Of a DNA stretch of 64,000 bases, positions 47,319 through 58,519 are shown in pieces. Positions within the stretch are counted from its first letter, which is position 1, and every line of letters starts with the position of its first letter. The stretch comes from Epiperipatus broadwayi (Eukaryota > Onychophora > Udeonychophora > Euonychophora > Peripatidae), in contig JAQFVV010012434.1 of the NCBI GenBank assembly GCA_028023455.1, forward strand, positions 4,740,264 to 4,804,263, written 5' to 3'. A program made the position numbers and the translations under genes. The notes beneath the pieces were generated by a model. The model searched no databases. It saw only the letters and a list, made by a program, of their open reading frames with translations, and had not been told where the DNA came from.

Positions 47319-48081
47319 TGCTAAATGCGTGTGTATTTGTATGTATATACAAAATATGTATAACTAGTAATAATTATAAATGTAAAACTAATGGATTGCT
47401 AATTGTATATTACAAGTAATAAATGATATATTAATGCTAAACTAAAAGTATGTGTGTGGATGCCAGGGGCATTCACAATATTTGATAATGAATTAGACTA
47501 ATTAAATAGTTTAATTAAGGAAAAACTATAAAGTAATTTATCAAGAAGGATTAGATAATGTAAACAAAGCCATTGTTTACATTATCTAATCAGGGATTGA
47601 ATAGGAACTAAAGAGATGACCACCATGTGGACAGCAGATGGCCAATCAAGGGAGGCTACTCTAAAATCAAGGCATGAGCAGTAATAGATCTAAATTGAAC
47701 TGAGACCACACACTTGCTAAGTGAAGCTCTTGAAAGGTAGCTGTGCTATTTCCTTGGGTGCTCCAGTCAGCTTCTTCCTTCACTTAGCCTTGCAGAGAGG
47801 TTTACCTCCAGACATCCCAAAGTAAACCTAGGAACTACATAACAGGTCATATTGACCTCATTATTATTTTGCTATGCCTTCAGGCCCCTTATTTATATCT
47901 AATAATAGTGTGTGTACAATAGTTATATTTTGTATATATTAAGAGTGGTTAACTCATATATAATTCTGTAAATAAATCCTCGTTATTTAAATTACTTGCT
48001 AAGTTGCCTCATTAATTATTATATATTTGTGTTATGGATATTTGCAATCCAATGAAAAATAGAGTGCCATTGGATGCAGCA
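47319..48081 (+). repeat. 5' LTR of Gypsy element
   Basis: 763 bases beginning TGCTAAATG and ending GATGCAGCA, so it has the TG...CA ends of LTRs. It aligns with 52049-52824. Over the first 245 bases I count about 17 differences (near 7%), so the insertion is not recent. AATAAA near 47972 may serve as the polyadenylation signal. The segment 47550-47590 is an 18-base-arm palindrome with a five-base loop. Confidence 0.93.
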
Positions 48082-48084
48082 AAT

Positions 48085-48102
48085 TGGCACAGTTACAGTC
48101 TT
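48085..48102 (+). other. Likely primer binding site
   Basis: TGGCACAGTTACAGTCTT lies three bases after the LTR. TGG complements the universal CCA end of tRNAs. Which tRNA primes cannot be told from memory. Confidence 0.6.
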
Positions 48103-48269
48103 GATTATGAACCTCAATGGTCTAATCCCCAGAAAATCGCAGAATTGTCAGTAATCACAATCAATGCATTGATAGCCAAATACGTTGGCATCTAATTATT
48201 TGATTTCATGAGGCAATAAACTACTAAAAAATATATTTCTATATTTTTTGTTAAATTGACTATGTTATC

Positions 48270-49053
48270 GTATTGCAGCCAGCAATATCTGAATTTGACA
48301 TCAGAGAGGCCTGTACATCCAACAAATTGAAAAACTTTTAATTATTAACAGAGTAAAGGATGATAAAAGCAAAACAGTGACCTTATTGTGTTTGCTGGAA
48401 AAAGAGTAATCCAAATTGAAAATGGGTTTTGTGAACCTAAAAACCCAAAAGAATTAACATTTGAACAGGTCAAAGATCCCTTGACCAACTATTTTAATCC
48501 TCGTGAGTCTAGACACATTTCCAGACTCCACTTTAGAAATCACTGCCAAGGCAAGAATGAGTGCATACAAGATTATGATACTGCCCTGTGGGAACTCGCA
48601 AAAAACTGCATCTATGATTCATACCTGGAGGAAGCTATCCTCAAACAATTTTATGTCAAATGAGCAGTGACAGTCTGAGACAACAGTTATTGGCAGATAC
48701 AGATATTAACTATAAAGTAGCTATCAAACATGGCATAGTTCATGAACTTGTGTTACAGCAAGCAAACGAATTTGTGGCCATGAAAATAGCGGACGACAAT
48801 CCTTATGAAATCCACAAAGTTGACAAACCAGATAGAAAGGTCCCTGACCAATGTGGAACAACTGACATTAAGTTGAATTAAGTGCTTTTGCTGTGGAAAA
48901 CAAGGTCATGTGGCACATGACTGTTTTTATAAAGACCAATGCTGTAAACACTGCAACAAATTCGGCCACTGGGAAAAAATGTGCAGAAACAAAAAATTCG
49001 ATAACTATACAAAAAATAACAGTCAAAAGTGCATTACAAGAAAACCTAAATAA
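48270..49053 (+). pseudogene. Gypsy gag with two zinc knuckles (broken)
   Basis: Gag forms the particle and binds RNA. Frame 48388-48663 carries a retrotransposon-gag-like stretch (LTFEQVKDPLTNYFNPRES, HFRNHCQGKNE, QDYDTALWELAKNC). The capsid C-terminus continues in another frame at 48660-48881 (LRQQLLADTD, KVAIKHGIVHEL). Two CX2CX4HX4C zinc knuckles follow in yet another frame, at about 48890-48931 (CFCCGKQGHVAHDC) and 48950-48991 (CKHCNKFGHWEKMC). No clear initiator survives upstream; 48082-48270 holds the leader. At least two frame changes make it non-functional. Confidence 0.85.
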
Positions 49054-49059
49054 GAGGAA

Positions 49060-49690
49060 TTTTTGGTGATTAATAATGTGTCTTTGGACCAATCACAGAA
49101 ATTTGAAATGACTGTCAAAATTTATGGAAAACCCCTATCGATAGATATTGACTGTGGTAGTGGGGTGTCTTTACTTTCCATTAAAGATTGGAAAACCATT
49201 GTAGCAGATCTGAGACAGTGACCTAGATTTATGCATACAAATCTGAAAGCTTGAGACATCATTGGTAACGCTATAAAAATTAAAGGAGTAATTCAGGCTC
49301 CAATTACTTCAAACAACATGAAAAAAATAGTTACATTGCTGTTATATATAGTCCTTGCCTCTATAAATCCTCTCATTGGCCATGATTGGTTTCAGCAACT
49401 AGGAATAAAAATTGCTTGGATCAAAAATATTGATATTAAAAAAAACCTCAGACAGCATTTTCCTAAACTTTTCGATGGAAAACTAGGAATGATAAAAACA
49501 AAACCAGTTTCACTAGAATTATTGCCCAAAGCTGTGTCTATAAATTGTAAACTGTGAAAGATTCCATACACACAGAAAGAAAAAATAGTGGAGGAAATAA
49601 AGCAATTGTTTAAAGATGGCATGCTTGAAGCAACAGAAGAAACCAAGTGGGCTACTCCACTGGTTGTATGAACCAAGCCAAATGGACAGA
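49060..49690 (+). pseudogene. Gypsy aspartic protease and start of RT (broken)
   Basis: The retroviral-type protease would process the polyprotein. The active-site block reads SIDIDCGSGVSLLS (about 49138-49179); a Thr or Ser is usual after the catalytic Asp, so the D-C-G here is degenerate. The frame has TGA at about 49219 and 49252. It resumes with a flap-to-helix region ending in INPLIGHDWFQQLGI (about 49360-49410), then the connection to RT (HFPKLFDGKLG, VSLELLPKAVS). A stop follows at 49555-49557 and another near 49669, before the RT fingers. Confidence 0.8.
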
Positions 49691-49695
49691 TATGT

Positions 49696-50310
49696 TTGTG
49701 TGGTGATTACCACATATCAGTCAATAAAGCCTTAAACAAACATGCATATCTCATTCCTAATTCCAAAGAAATCATAGCATTGCTGCAGAAGTCTAAATAT
49801 TTTTCAAAATTAGACCTTAACTCAGCCTTTCACCAAATTCCGGTGACCAACAAAGCTGCGAACATTCTAATACTTATTACACACATAGGTTTATTTAGAT
49901 GCAAATGTCTTCCATTTGGAATAGCTTCAGTACCAGGTATATTCCAAGCAAAAGTGGAGACTCTTCTAAACAGACTCGAAGACATTATCCCCTACTTTGA
50001 TGATATATTGGTCACTGCTACTTCAGAAAATGAGTACTCATATTTCAAAAGTTTGCCAAAGACTGGAGGAATTTGGAGCAAAATTAAATGCGAAAAAATG
50101 TATTCGGAAGGCTATTGAAATAAAATTCTTGGGTCACATAGTGTCAAACTCAGGTATAAGCTCCTCCCCTGAAAAAGTCAAAGCAGTATCTGATGCAAGA
50201 AGAGTGAATAACATAAAACAACTACAGGCCTTTTTGGGCCTGGTGAACTATTTTGAAAACTTCCTGAATGGCAAAGTACACATAGCAAGGCCACTGTATG
50301 ATTTATTTTA
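49696..50310 (+). pseudogene. Gypsy reverse transcriptase (broken)
   Basis: RT of the LTR element. Visible blocks: CGDYHISVNKALNKHAYLIP, YFSKLDLNSAFHQIPV (first catalytic Asp), FRCKCLPFGIASVPGIFQ, and the active site YFDDILV (49993-50013) with both aspartates. Just after this the frame shifts near 50031 and continues in 49997-50311 with GAKLNAKKC, FLGHIVSNSGISSSPEKV and LQAFLGLVNYFENFL, the thumb. It ends at a stop at 50309-50311. Similarity is to the K02A2.6-like Gypsy group common in invertebrates. Closing the breaks was not attempted. Confidence 0.88.
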
Positions 50311-50311
50311 A

Positions 50312-50815
50312 AAAACCAGAAATGAAATTGGGAAGCAGTACAAGAGCAAGCATTTCTCCACACCAAAGCCCTTCTCACATCAAATAAACTACTGGTCCAT
50401 TATGACAGTGAGTGTGAGATAACTGTGACAACTGATGCATCAGAAAATGGTGTGGGGGGCAGTGATATGCCATCCATCCTACTCCAGAGAACATCCTATA
50501 GCATAAGCATCATGCACCTTGTCCAAGGCAGAAAAGAACTACAGCCAGCTAGACAAGGAAGCCCTTGCCATAGTGTTCAGAATTCGTAAATTCCACCAAT
50601 ATCTATATTCCAATTAATAACCGACCATAAGCCACTCTTGGGAATTTTACGCATGAGACAGATGCCTGAACATTTAAGCCCTCATATGTTGAGATGGCTT
50701 AACATACTCATAGGTTACAATTATAACCTCGAATACAAAAAAGGCACGAAAATTGGTCATGCCAATGCATTATCACGAATACCAGACCAGCTCGAGAAAA
50801 AAGTAAATGATTAAC
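50312..50815 (+). pseudogene. Gypsy RNase H (broken)
   Basis: RNase H removes the RNA template. TVTTDASENGVGG (about 50425-50463) holds the first catalytic Asp. After frame changes near 50460 and 50580, [16 protein letters not shown] and LEYKKGTKIGHANALSR (about 50615-50785) match the domain end and connection before the integrase. The catalytic Asp of TDHKPL is preserved in sequence but not in frame. Confidence 0.82.
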
Positions 50816-52035
50816 TATATCAATGCACTAAAAAGCCAGACACTTAATAGCACAAAAGTAGCCACATGGACCAGAGAAGACACTGGCTACAGATGGGTCA
50901 TGGAAAAAATCAGCAAAGGTTGTCCAAAACAAAGACCATCTTTCTTGCACATAGAACTATGGAAAGCTTGAGAAAAATTGTCTATCTGCAAAGACTGTAT
51001 ACTCAGAAGTGAACAAGTACTAATTCCCATAAGTGGCAGGTCACAAATACTAAATTTTTGCATGAAGGTCATCCGGACATTGTAAGAGCAAAAGCGTTAG
51101 CTCGTAGTTTTGTCTGGTGGCTGAAAATTAACAGTGGCATAGAACAATGCATAAAAAACTGCACAAACTGCCAGTCATGTGCAAATGCACCCTCAGCCAA
51201 ATTCAAATCCTGGTGAGAAGCAGACAAATCATGGCAGAGAATTCATATATATCACTGTGGTCCTATTCAAGGACAATTATTTCTAGTAGTAGTGGATGCT
51301 TATTCAGGGCCAAATATAAAATAGTTAAAAACACTGGTTTAGATGAAACCATTGACAAACTGATGGAAATGTTCCAATACTGCAGTCTCCCAGAAACCCT
51401 AGTATCTGACAATGGCACAGGTTTTACAAGAAAAGTTTGCTTACTCAATGCATGAATGGGAAATTAACCACATATTTACTCCACCTTACCACCCCAATCA
51501 AACGGACTGGCTGAAAAAACTGTACAAAATTTAAAATCTGCCATCAATAAAATGGGAAAACAAAGTCTGCATGAAGTGGTCTTTAATGCGCTTTATTATC
51601 AACACTCTACAAATACAGCTAAGTCAGGTAAATCATCCACAGAGAAATATCTGGGTCGTAGACTGTGAACAAAGCTTGACAAAATTACACCAATGAAGGA
51701 TACTGAAGTACCTTCAGGCAAAAACTATAAATTCTCACCACAAGACCATGTATGGGTTAGAAATAATCAGGACAGATTCTGGATTAAAGTGGAAATTGTG
51801 CAACATTTAAGTAAGCAAGTGGTTTCTGAGAAATGAAGGATGGAAGAGAGTTACGCAAACACAAACCAATTGTGTAAAGATGAAAGCATACAACAAATGC
51901 TGCAGCCATTTCCAAAAAAAGATGATACTCCAGATGTGGAATTGGATGTCCCCCAACATTCTAAGAGGGAAAGTAAAATTCCCTTCCACCTCAGTGATTA
52001 CTCAGAGAAAAAAAAATTAAAATGCTATCTCTGAA
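50816..52035 (+). pseudogene. Gypsy integrase and pol C-terminus (broken)
   Basis: The integrase would insert the cDNA. The HHCC zinc-binding region is seen at about 51058-51180 (HEGHPDIVRAKALARSFVWW, CIKNCTNCQSC). The DDE core shows GPIQGQLFLVVVDAYS with the first Asp, VSDNGTGF with the second (about 51403-51426), and, after a frame change near 51500, NGLAEKTVQN with the Glu. The chromodomain-less tail includes DHVWVRN (about 51746-51766), and the last frame 51840-52034 ends just before the polypurine tract. Several stops show it is dead. No env-like frame follows. Confidence 0.85.
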
Positions 52036-52038
52036 CTT

Positions 52039-52046
52039 GGGGGAGG
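52039..52046 (+). other. Polypurine tract
   Basis: GGGGGAGG lies two bases before the 3' LTR and would prime plus-strand DNA synthesis. Confidence 0.85.
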
Positions 52047-52048
52047 TA

Positions 52049-52824
52049 TGCTAAATGTGTGTGTATATATATGTATGCACAAAATATGTATAACTAATAA
52101 TAATTATAAATGTAAAACTAACGGATTGCTAATTGTGTATTATAAGTAATAAATGATATATTAATGCTAAACTAAAAGTATGTGCATGGATGCCAGGGGC
52201 ATTCACAATATTTGATAAAGCATTAGACTAATTAAATAGTTTAATAAAGGAGAAACTATAAAGTAATTTATCAAGAAGGATTAGATAATGTAACCAGAAA
52301 CCATTGCTTAAAATAGACAATTCTAAAGTCGTGGCATTATCTAATCAGAGATTGAATAGGAACTAAAGAGATGACCACTATGTGGACAGTGGATAGCCAA
52401 TCAAGAGAGGCTACTCTAAAATCAAGGTGTGAGCAGTAATGGATCTAAAATTGAAAGACCATATACTTGCTAAGTGATGAAAGGTAGATGTGCCATTTCC
52501 TCGGATGCTCCAGTCAGCTCCTTCCTTCACTTAGTCTTGTGGAGAGGTTTACCTCCGGATGTCCCAAAGTAACCTAGGAACTATATAACAGGTCGTATTG
52601 ATCTCATTATTTTGCTACACCTTTGGGCCCCTATTTATATATATAATAATAGTGGGTGTATAATAGTCATATTTTGTATATATTGAGTGATTAATTCATA
52701 TATAATTCTGTAAATAAATCCTCATTATTTAAAATTAGTTGCCGAGCTGCCTCATTAATTATTATATATTTGTGCTGTTGATATTTGCAATCCAGTGAGC
52801 AATAGAGTGCCACTGGATGCAGCA
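52049..52824 (+). repeat. 3' LTR of Gypsy element
   Basis: 776 bases, TG...CA ends, homologous to 47319-48081. Compared with the 5' LTR it has a longer loop in the palindromic segment near 52280-52345 and other small indels. Confidence 0.93.
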
Positions 52825-52829
52825 GTGAC
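52825..52829. repeat. Target-site duplication GTGAC, right
   Basis: Matches 47314-47318 exactly, which fixes the element as 47319-52824, about 5.5 kb. Confidence 0.92.
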
Positions 52830-53033
52830 ATAAATTGTTGCTACTGTAAACATGATCAGAATCGAAATCTTCTATTTAGAGGCAGGTGTATTTGCTCACA
52901 CCCATGTATATTTACATCTTCCTGTGAGTTATTGACTGAATTATTTATAAACATTGAATAATTATTGGTCAATATAAAACTTATTGTTTCATTATACAGA
53001 ATGTGTATGGTATTTTAATATGCTTACAGTCAT
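52830..53033. other. Sequence present in copy A but not in copy B, right of the Gypsy element
   Basis: The continuation of 46573-47313 before the Gypsy insertion. Nothing recognised. Confidence 0.45.
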
Positions 53034-53650
53034 AAGTTATGTGACATCATGAACATTCATGTCCATGTAAAACACTCAGAAATGATTATATAGAAGATAA
53101 AGGAATTTCCCTTATAGATTGTATAAATTAGGCTCACTTTTGATAAAGAAATGAATATAAATATTAAATAAAAAATTATTATAGTAGCTAAGAGAAAAGT
53201 TAATTCATATTAAAATAATAATCCAATATAAAAAGTTAAAATCAATATTTTATAGCACTCACTTTCAATTTATTACTTTATTTGTACATAAGATAATTGA
53301 ACTGCATCTTAAGCTTTTTGGTCATTGTAGGATATTTTATTTATATACCTGAAAATAAAATACTAATATCATTTAGTATTAGAATTTAAGATTTCTTTAT
53401 GTATTTGAATATTTAGTGGATTATATTTGATTGTGGTGTGATATGAAGGAAATTTCATTTTTCTAATAACCTAACAAGCTTTAGAAGATATATACCCATA
53501 ATAATTGAAGTTGCTGTAAAGAACAAATCTCCACACAATGTATTAAATATTTAGACTATATCAGGCTTAAGGTAATTACCAAGAAGCATCCTAGCTTAAA
53601 GTTTATGTACCAACTATAACTTCTTGGACTGATCATTACAATTTACGTTT
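53034..53650 (+). repeat. Duplicated block, copy A right part
   Basis: Matches about 57897-58512. Shared landmarks are GTCCA(T/G)(G/A)TAAAACACTCAGAAA, ATTATTATAGTAG, AAATCAATATTTT, AAAATACTAAT, TTTAGTATTAGAATTT, TTTGATTATGG/TTTGATTGTGG and GAAGCATC. No coding content. Confidence 0.7.
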
Positions 53651-53821
53651 TAGTGCCCAGTGTGGGGTTCAATTTTGATTAAAAAAAACATACACTCAAA
53701 GAGATATTATTTGATTGACTTCCAATATGACATCTGATTATACCAATCCTAAGAATATTATATTTAGTGTAGTGGCTCAGAAATAAGGCAGGAATGATAC
53801 TACTTCTCCAAAAATGTATAC

Positions 53822-53932
53822 TTTACATATTCTGATTGCAACTTAATTGATTGACATGAATGGATACATTATATATTACATATTCTGATTACAACTTAAT
53901 AATTGGCATTAATGGAGGAATCATACAATTAT
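53822..53932. repeat. Tandem duplication of about 56 bp
   Basis: TTACATATTCTGATT(G/A)CAACTTAAT followed by a GGCAT/GACATGAATGGA-like end occurs twice in a row. Confidence 0.75.
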
Positions 53933-53989
53933 GGTAGAAAGTGTAAAACTATAAAAGAATAAATTAAAGTGACCCATAGTGGAAAAAGA

Positions 53990-55700
53990 TAGATGTATTA
54001 TAATGGACCTGATATGGGAGAGAAAAGCATGGAGATATTCTGTGAAATTTGAAAATTAACTTAGGAGGTAATCTTGTTTATTAGATTATTAGTAAAAGGA
54101 CAAAACACAGAGTGATGGAATACATGGAAAAAATGTGAATGGGTGTTCTGCATCTAATAGTGTGAAGCAAAAGAACATAAGTCTTGGGCATGACATTTTT
54201 TCATTTGAATAAGAAAGAGGGAAGTGCATCCAAAAAACCCAACTATAACAAAAAAATAGATAAATATCCATAAAGGATTTCAAAAGTAGATACTGTTGAA
54301 AAGAAAGAAGAATAAGCAATATGATCTGCCATATATTATAGTGAAGAGAGAGTAAAATTAAAGAAAATCTAAAGGAAATGTGGAAAAATGAAAGAGAATG
54401 AAAAAAAGTGAGTAAAATAGAAACAAAATTGCAAATAACAAATAAGATTATAAAAGTTAAAAGTAAATTTAAAAAGAGCATAAGTAATACACAAGAATAA
54501 TTGCAAAAGTAATTATTTACAGGAAATATATATATATAATTATATATATATAGACATGGAAAAAGAGATCATAGAGGACTAACAGGATATAAAAAAGACC
54601 CACACAAATCTAGAGACATCTCAAAATAAAATTGAGTTGCAGGAGATATTTTATAAAGCAGAATTAAAGGAACATTTTAATGATCAATTAAAATTAGTAA
54701 CTGAAAAGTGAGGAACAGATTAATACCATCATGATAATGTCAGCAGAGAAAAGTGACAAATCAGTGTAAAATAGTACAGATGCAATAAGAATTGGAGAAT
54801 GATTTTGGAAAGATGTCAAACCATCAAAATCACTGAGCATTGGGAAGAAAAATTATGGGTACAAGATAAAATGGATAAAATAGAAAGCAAAGTAAAAGCT
54901 ATTGAGGCAAGAACCAGCCACTCTATAAAAATTACAGTGAAAAAAAATAATTCTGAGAATTAGCAGGATTATTATATTGTGTGAATAAGAAAAACCCAGG
55001 TGGAATGAACAATCAAATTTTGCTCCCAAAATTAGAGAAGAAAACAGTGGCATGTAACCATCTGAATAACAGGACAAATAACTGAGGGCAATAATTTGGT
55101 ATTAAACCTCAAATATTTTGGAACTTCTGCCAAGAACTGCTGTGCAACTGTTGGAGTGAATAGTTTCAAGATAGCTATATACATAGAGTATTTCAAGAAA
55201 GATATCCATAGAAAAAATTTCCAATTTTTTTTCCATCAACCTTCAAAGCTGAGATTTCTTACAGCTTCTTCATTATCAAAACAGCATATTATCCAAACAA
55301 TATGTTAATATGCTAGGAAATAATAAAGATGCTATTGAAGAGATGGTAGAATTTATTGATAATTATAGGCTTTGCAAAATTATCTAAAGCACTATCAAAA
55401 GAAAGTCTGAAGAACTGACCAGCCATAATTATAAACAGCATTGTTCTTGCTCTAATAAAAGAAATAGACATATCAAGCAGAGTTCCAGATCATAGTAATA
55501 TCACAGACAAATGTAACAGGTGGAAGAATAGAAATATGAAAAAAAAACCTTATCTATCAAGAGGCAAAATATTATGGTGAAATTAATTTAAAAATGAGAA
55601 GCAACTTAGGAAAGCTGTGTCTGGATCAAACAAAAGTCAGGAATGAATGGATATAATGATGTTAAAAAAATTGAGAATAAATGGAATGCTTAGGAATTAA
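53990..55700 (+). pseudogene. Purine-rich, LINE-like coding debris (uncertain)
   Basis: The + strand is rich in A and G. In several short frames it encodes charged, helix-prone peptides, such as MDKIESKVKAIEARTSHSIK (about 54869-54930) and a 70-codon frame at 55096-55308. The pattern of a coiled-coil-like part followed by a short mixed domain recalls ORF1 proteins of L1-like LINEs, which bind RNA; a VNSFKI block (about 55159-55176) sits where their RNA-binding domain would be. No RT motif was found, so the family is not established. The 130-codon minus frame (54089-54481) is a composition shadow. It lies between copies A and B of the duplicated block. Confidence 0.3.
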
Positions 55701-55780
55701 CTATGTAATTATCTAAAAGAAAAAAAAACATATATATATATAAGAGAAACAATGTATAATGCTAGCTGAACTCAATATAA

Positions 55781-55932
55781 AATATTTGAAATGTCCTATA
55801 AATATTACTCCTGCCACACTCTCCTTTTAATTAAAGAAAGCTCAAATTTAGCACTATGGCTAAAATTTGAGCTTTTTTTTATTTAAGAGGGGGGGTGGAA
55901 TAACATAGCTATGTAGCATTTCAAATATTATA
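55781..55932. mobile_element. Small fold-back element with inner hairpin
   Basis: Outer arms: AATATTTGAAATG (left) and CATTTCAAATATT (right), continuing more weakly inwards. An inner stem pairs GCTCAAATTTAGC with GCTAAAATTTGAGC around ACTATG. A GGGGGGGTGG run faces CCACACTCTCC. No coding content. Confidence 0.8.
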
Positions 55933-55967
55933 TATATATAATTGCTGGATCACAGGAAATATAAAAT

Positions 55968-57900
55968 GATCAATGGTTGTTTTATAACTCTCAGATTAAA
56001 AAATGAATTTATACATTACAGGATACTAATTACCAATATATGCAAAGTAAGAGAGATAATAAAGCCTTTTAATTAAAATAAAAAGCACTCATTTAAGAAT
56101 CTAATAATTTTATAATATTAACAAATAAATATATGTTATGTCACATATATGTGTATAAAATATTCACATTTACTTATAAAAAAAGGATATCAATTTTTTT
56201 AATATTTTTTTTTAATCTTTTAGTTTACAGAAAGATTTTTATAGAGAAAACAAGGCATTTAGAAAAAAAACACAAGTTAAAAACAATGGGTGCCAGAAAA
56301 ATTGTTTACATTTTAAATAGTAAGAATTTCTAAAACAATTATCTGTAATTTAAAGAAAATGTTAATTTAGGAAGACAAGCAAAAATTTATTAAAAAATTA
56401 TTTAAGAGGAGGGCTCTTGTTTTGTGTTTTGGTTCATTTTAATTAAATTTAAAATAAGGTACAATGGAACCTTGATATAGATTATATATTGTTCCAAGCT
56501 TTTCTTACATACATCATATATAATATCTCATTTGTTGATAAAGTTTGTTTAGAGTAGAATACATATTGTTTATTGTACAGTACTTTTTTTATACATACAC
56601 ACTTATATAATAAACTTTTCAGATGTATAGTGTGCATATATAAAATCATGGTATAAACATTTTTTAAAAAAATAATGATATAGTTATTAATAATAAATTG
56701 AGAGACACATTTATATATATTTTTCATTCATCAAAAGAAAAATAAGAATACAAAAAAAATTTGTATCATATTTTTATTTTTTGAATAATGTAAATAGTAA
56801 AATGCCTGACTCTCATTGCTATTAAATATACTCTGTGTGATATTCTTTTTTGATTTAGCAATTATTATTATAAAACTATGTTCTCAATAATTATTTTAAT
56901 GTTTATAAATCAGTATTAACTTTCAATATTTTCTAAAATTTTGTAAAACTTTAAGCATTATGCATAGAAAATGTTTTATTACCTAAAACCTTGGACTTCA
57001 AATTCAAAAAGGAAAATAAAGAAAGAACAAAATTGTGTGTTTTAAAACAAATATTATTAATAAACATAATTGTAAAATTGCATATAAAGATGAAAAAACA
57101 GCTTCAGGTATAATTTAAAATTTAACTCATTTTTTTTTTAAAAAAAAAAAAGATATGTATGGCTTAAGACATGAAAAATGGTTACCCAAATGTCATAAAA
57201 ATGTACTAAATTTATGAATTTTAAGGTTTGTTTTTTTTTTTTGCTTATTTATATTTTTGTTTGCTTACATTTTTTTTTTAATAGTGAATATATAAAGACA
57301 TATAGTAATACAGCATAGTTCACAGCTTCAATGTAATTTTCCAATAATGTATACTATGTAACTGGAACTGCAATGTAAAAAAAGAAAAATTACAAAGGAT
57401 AGATCAAACATTAGGATGCATGTATCTAAGACTAAAAATTGGATGTTTGTCAATAATTAATGTTGCTTTCAAAAAATCCAATTATAAATAGATTTGGCAA
57501 AAAAATTTGTTCTTCAAGTGCATGTGTTACTTTACAGCAAATCAAAAAAAAACCTTGGAAGTTTAAAGTTCAATGACAGGCTAGTGAGTCCTAAAATGTA
57601 TTTTTTAGACTGACAGCCACTTTCATACAGGAAATTTGAAATGCCTTCATTTCACTATTCTATCAATGTAATGATTAATCCTTAATATAAACTTAATATT
57701 ATTATAAACTGTATTAAAAATTGTCAAGTCAAAAATTAAAAGCAAAGGATCCATCATTAAAACAAGCTGCAAACTCACCATCCTAGCACTGAAGAAGAAA
57801 AAGAAGCATCATAATTCCTTTTACAATCCTGCTCCTAATTTCAACTATAGTTAAATTTCATATCAGAATCTTTTTGAACACATATAAATTATTAATAAGT
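55968..57900 (+). repeat. Duplicated block, copy B left part
   Basis: Homologous to 45553-46572, but with about 0.9 kb of extra sequence (about 56430-57320) that contains the repeat also found at 19225-19590. Copy B is thus also interrupted, by a different insertion. Poly-A/T runs near 57130-57150. No coding content. Confidence 0.7.
56480..56810 (+). repeat. Dispersed repeat inside copy B
   Basis: Homologous to 19225-19590 in the same orientation. Absent from copy A, so it reached copy B after the duplication, or was lost from A. The 81-codon minus frame (56482-56727) is not conserved in the other copy. Confidence 0.6.
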
Positions 57901-58512
57901 CATATGATATTATGCAGATTGATGTCCAGATAAAACACTCAGAAAGGCTCACCATTAATAATATAACACATGTAGTAGTTAAAATAGAAAATTATTATAG
58001 TAGGATATGGAGAGTTCAATTCTTCTTGACATGATATTTCATATGAAATTTAAATCAATATTTTGCAGCACACTTTCACTTTCTAATTTTATTTTGTATA
58101 TGAGATAAATAATTGCATCTTAGATCTTAAATTTTGAGTTTAGTATACACAAATATATATATATATATGGGTGGGTGTGGGTGCATGTGTGTGTTAATAA
58201 AATACTAATCTTATTTAGTATTAGAATTTCAAGTTGTTTCTATGTGTTGGAATATTTGATGAATGAGATTTGATTATGGTAATATATAAAGAAAATTTCA
58301 TGTTTTTTTCTAACTTGTGGAGGTACAAGACAAGACCACCTATCAAGTAAGATTTATACTGTTGTTATATAGGTAGAATATGTAAGTGGCCAGAAGTATA
58401 CTAGATGGTTAGATCATCTCAGGTTTAAGGTATTAACACTGAAGCATCACTTGGTGGAAAGTTCATATACCAGATAGTGCTTTATAGTCTGACTCATCAC
58501 AATACACACATT
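57897..58512 (+). repeat. Duplicated block, copy B right part
   Basis: Homologous to 53034-53650 and contiguous with the left part. A TATATATA/GGGTGGGTGTGGGTG stretch at about 58150-58190 is specific to this copy. Confidence 0.7.
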
Positions 58513-58519
58513 AAAAAAA

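Noticed and set aside
50178-50378. Minus-strand frames inside the Gypsy pol region
   Set aside because: Shadows of the + strand pol coding sequence.
54089-54481. 130-codon minus frame rich in Leu, Phe and Ser
   Set aside because: Complement of a purine-rich + strand; no domain and no start context.
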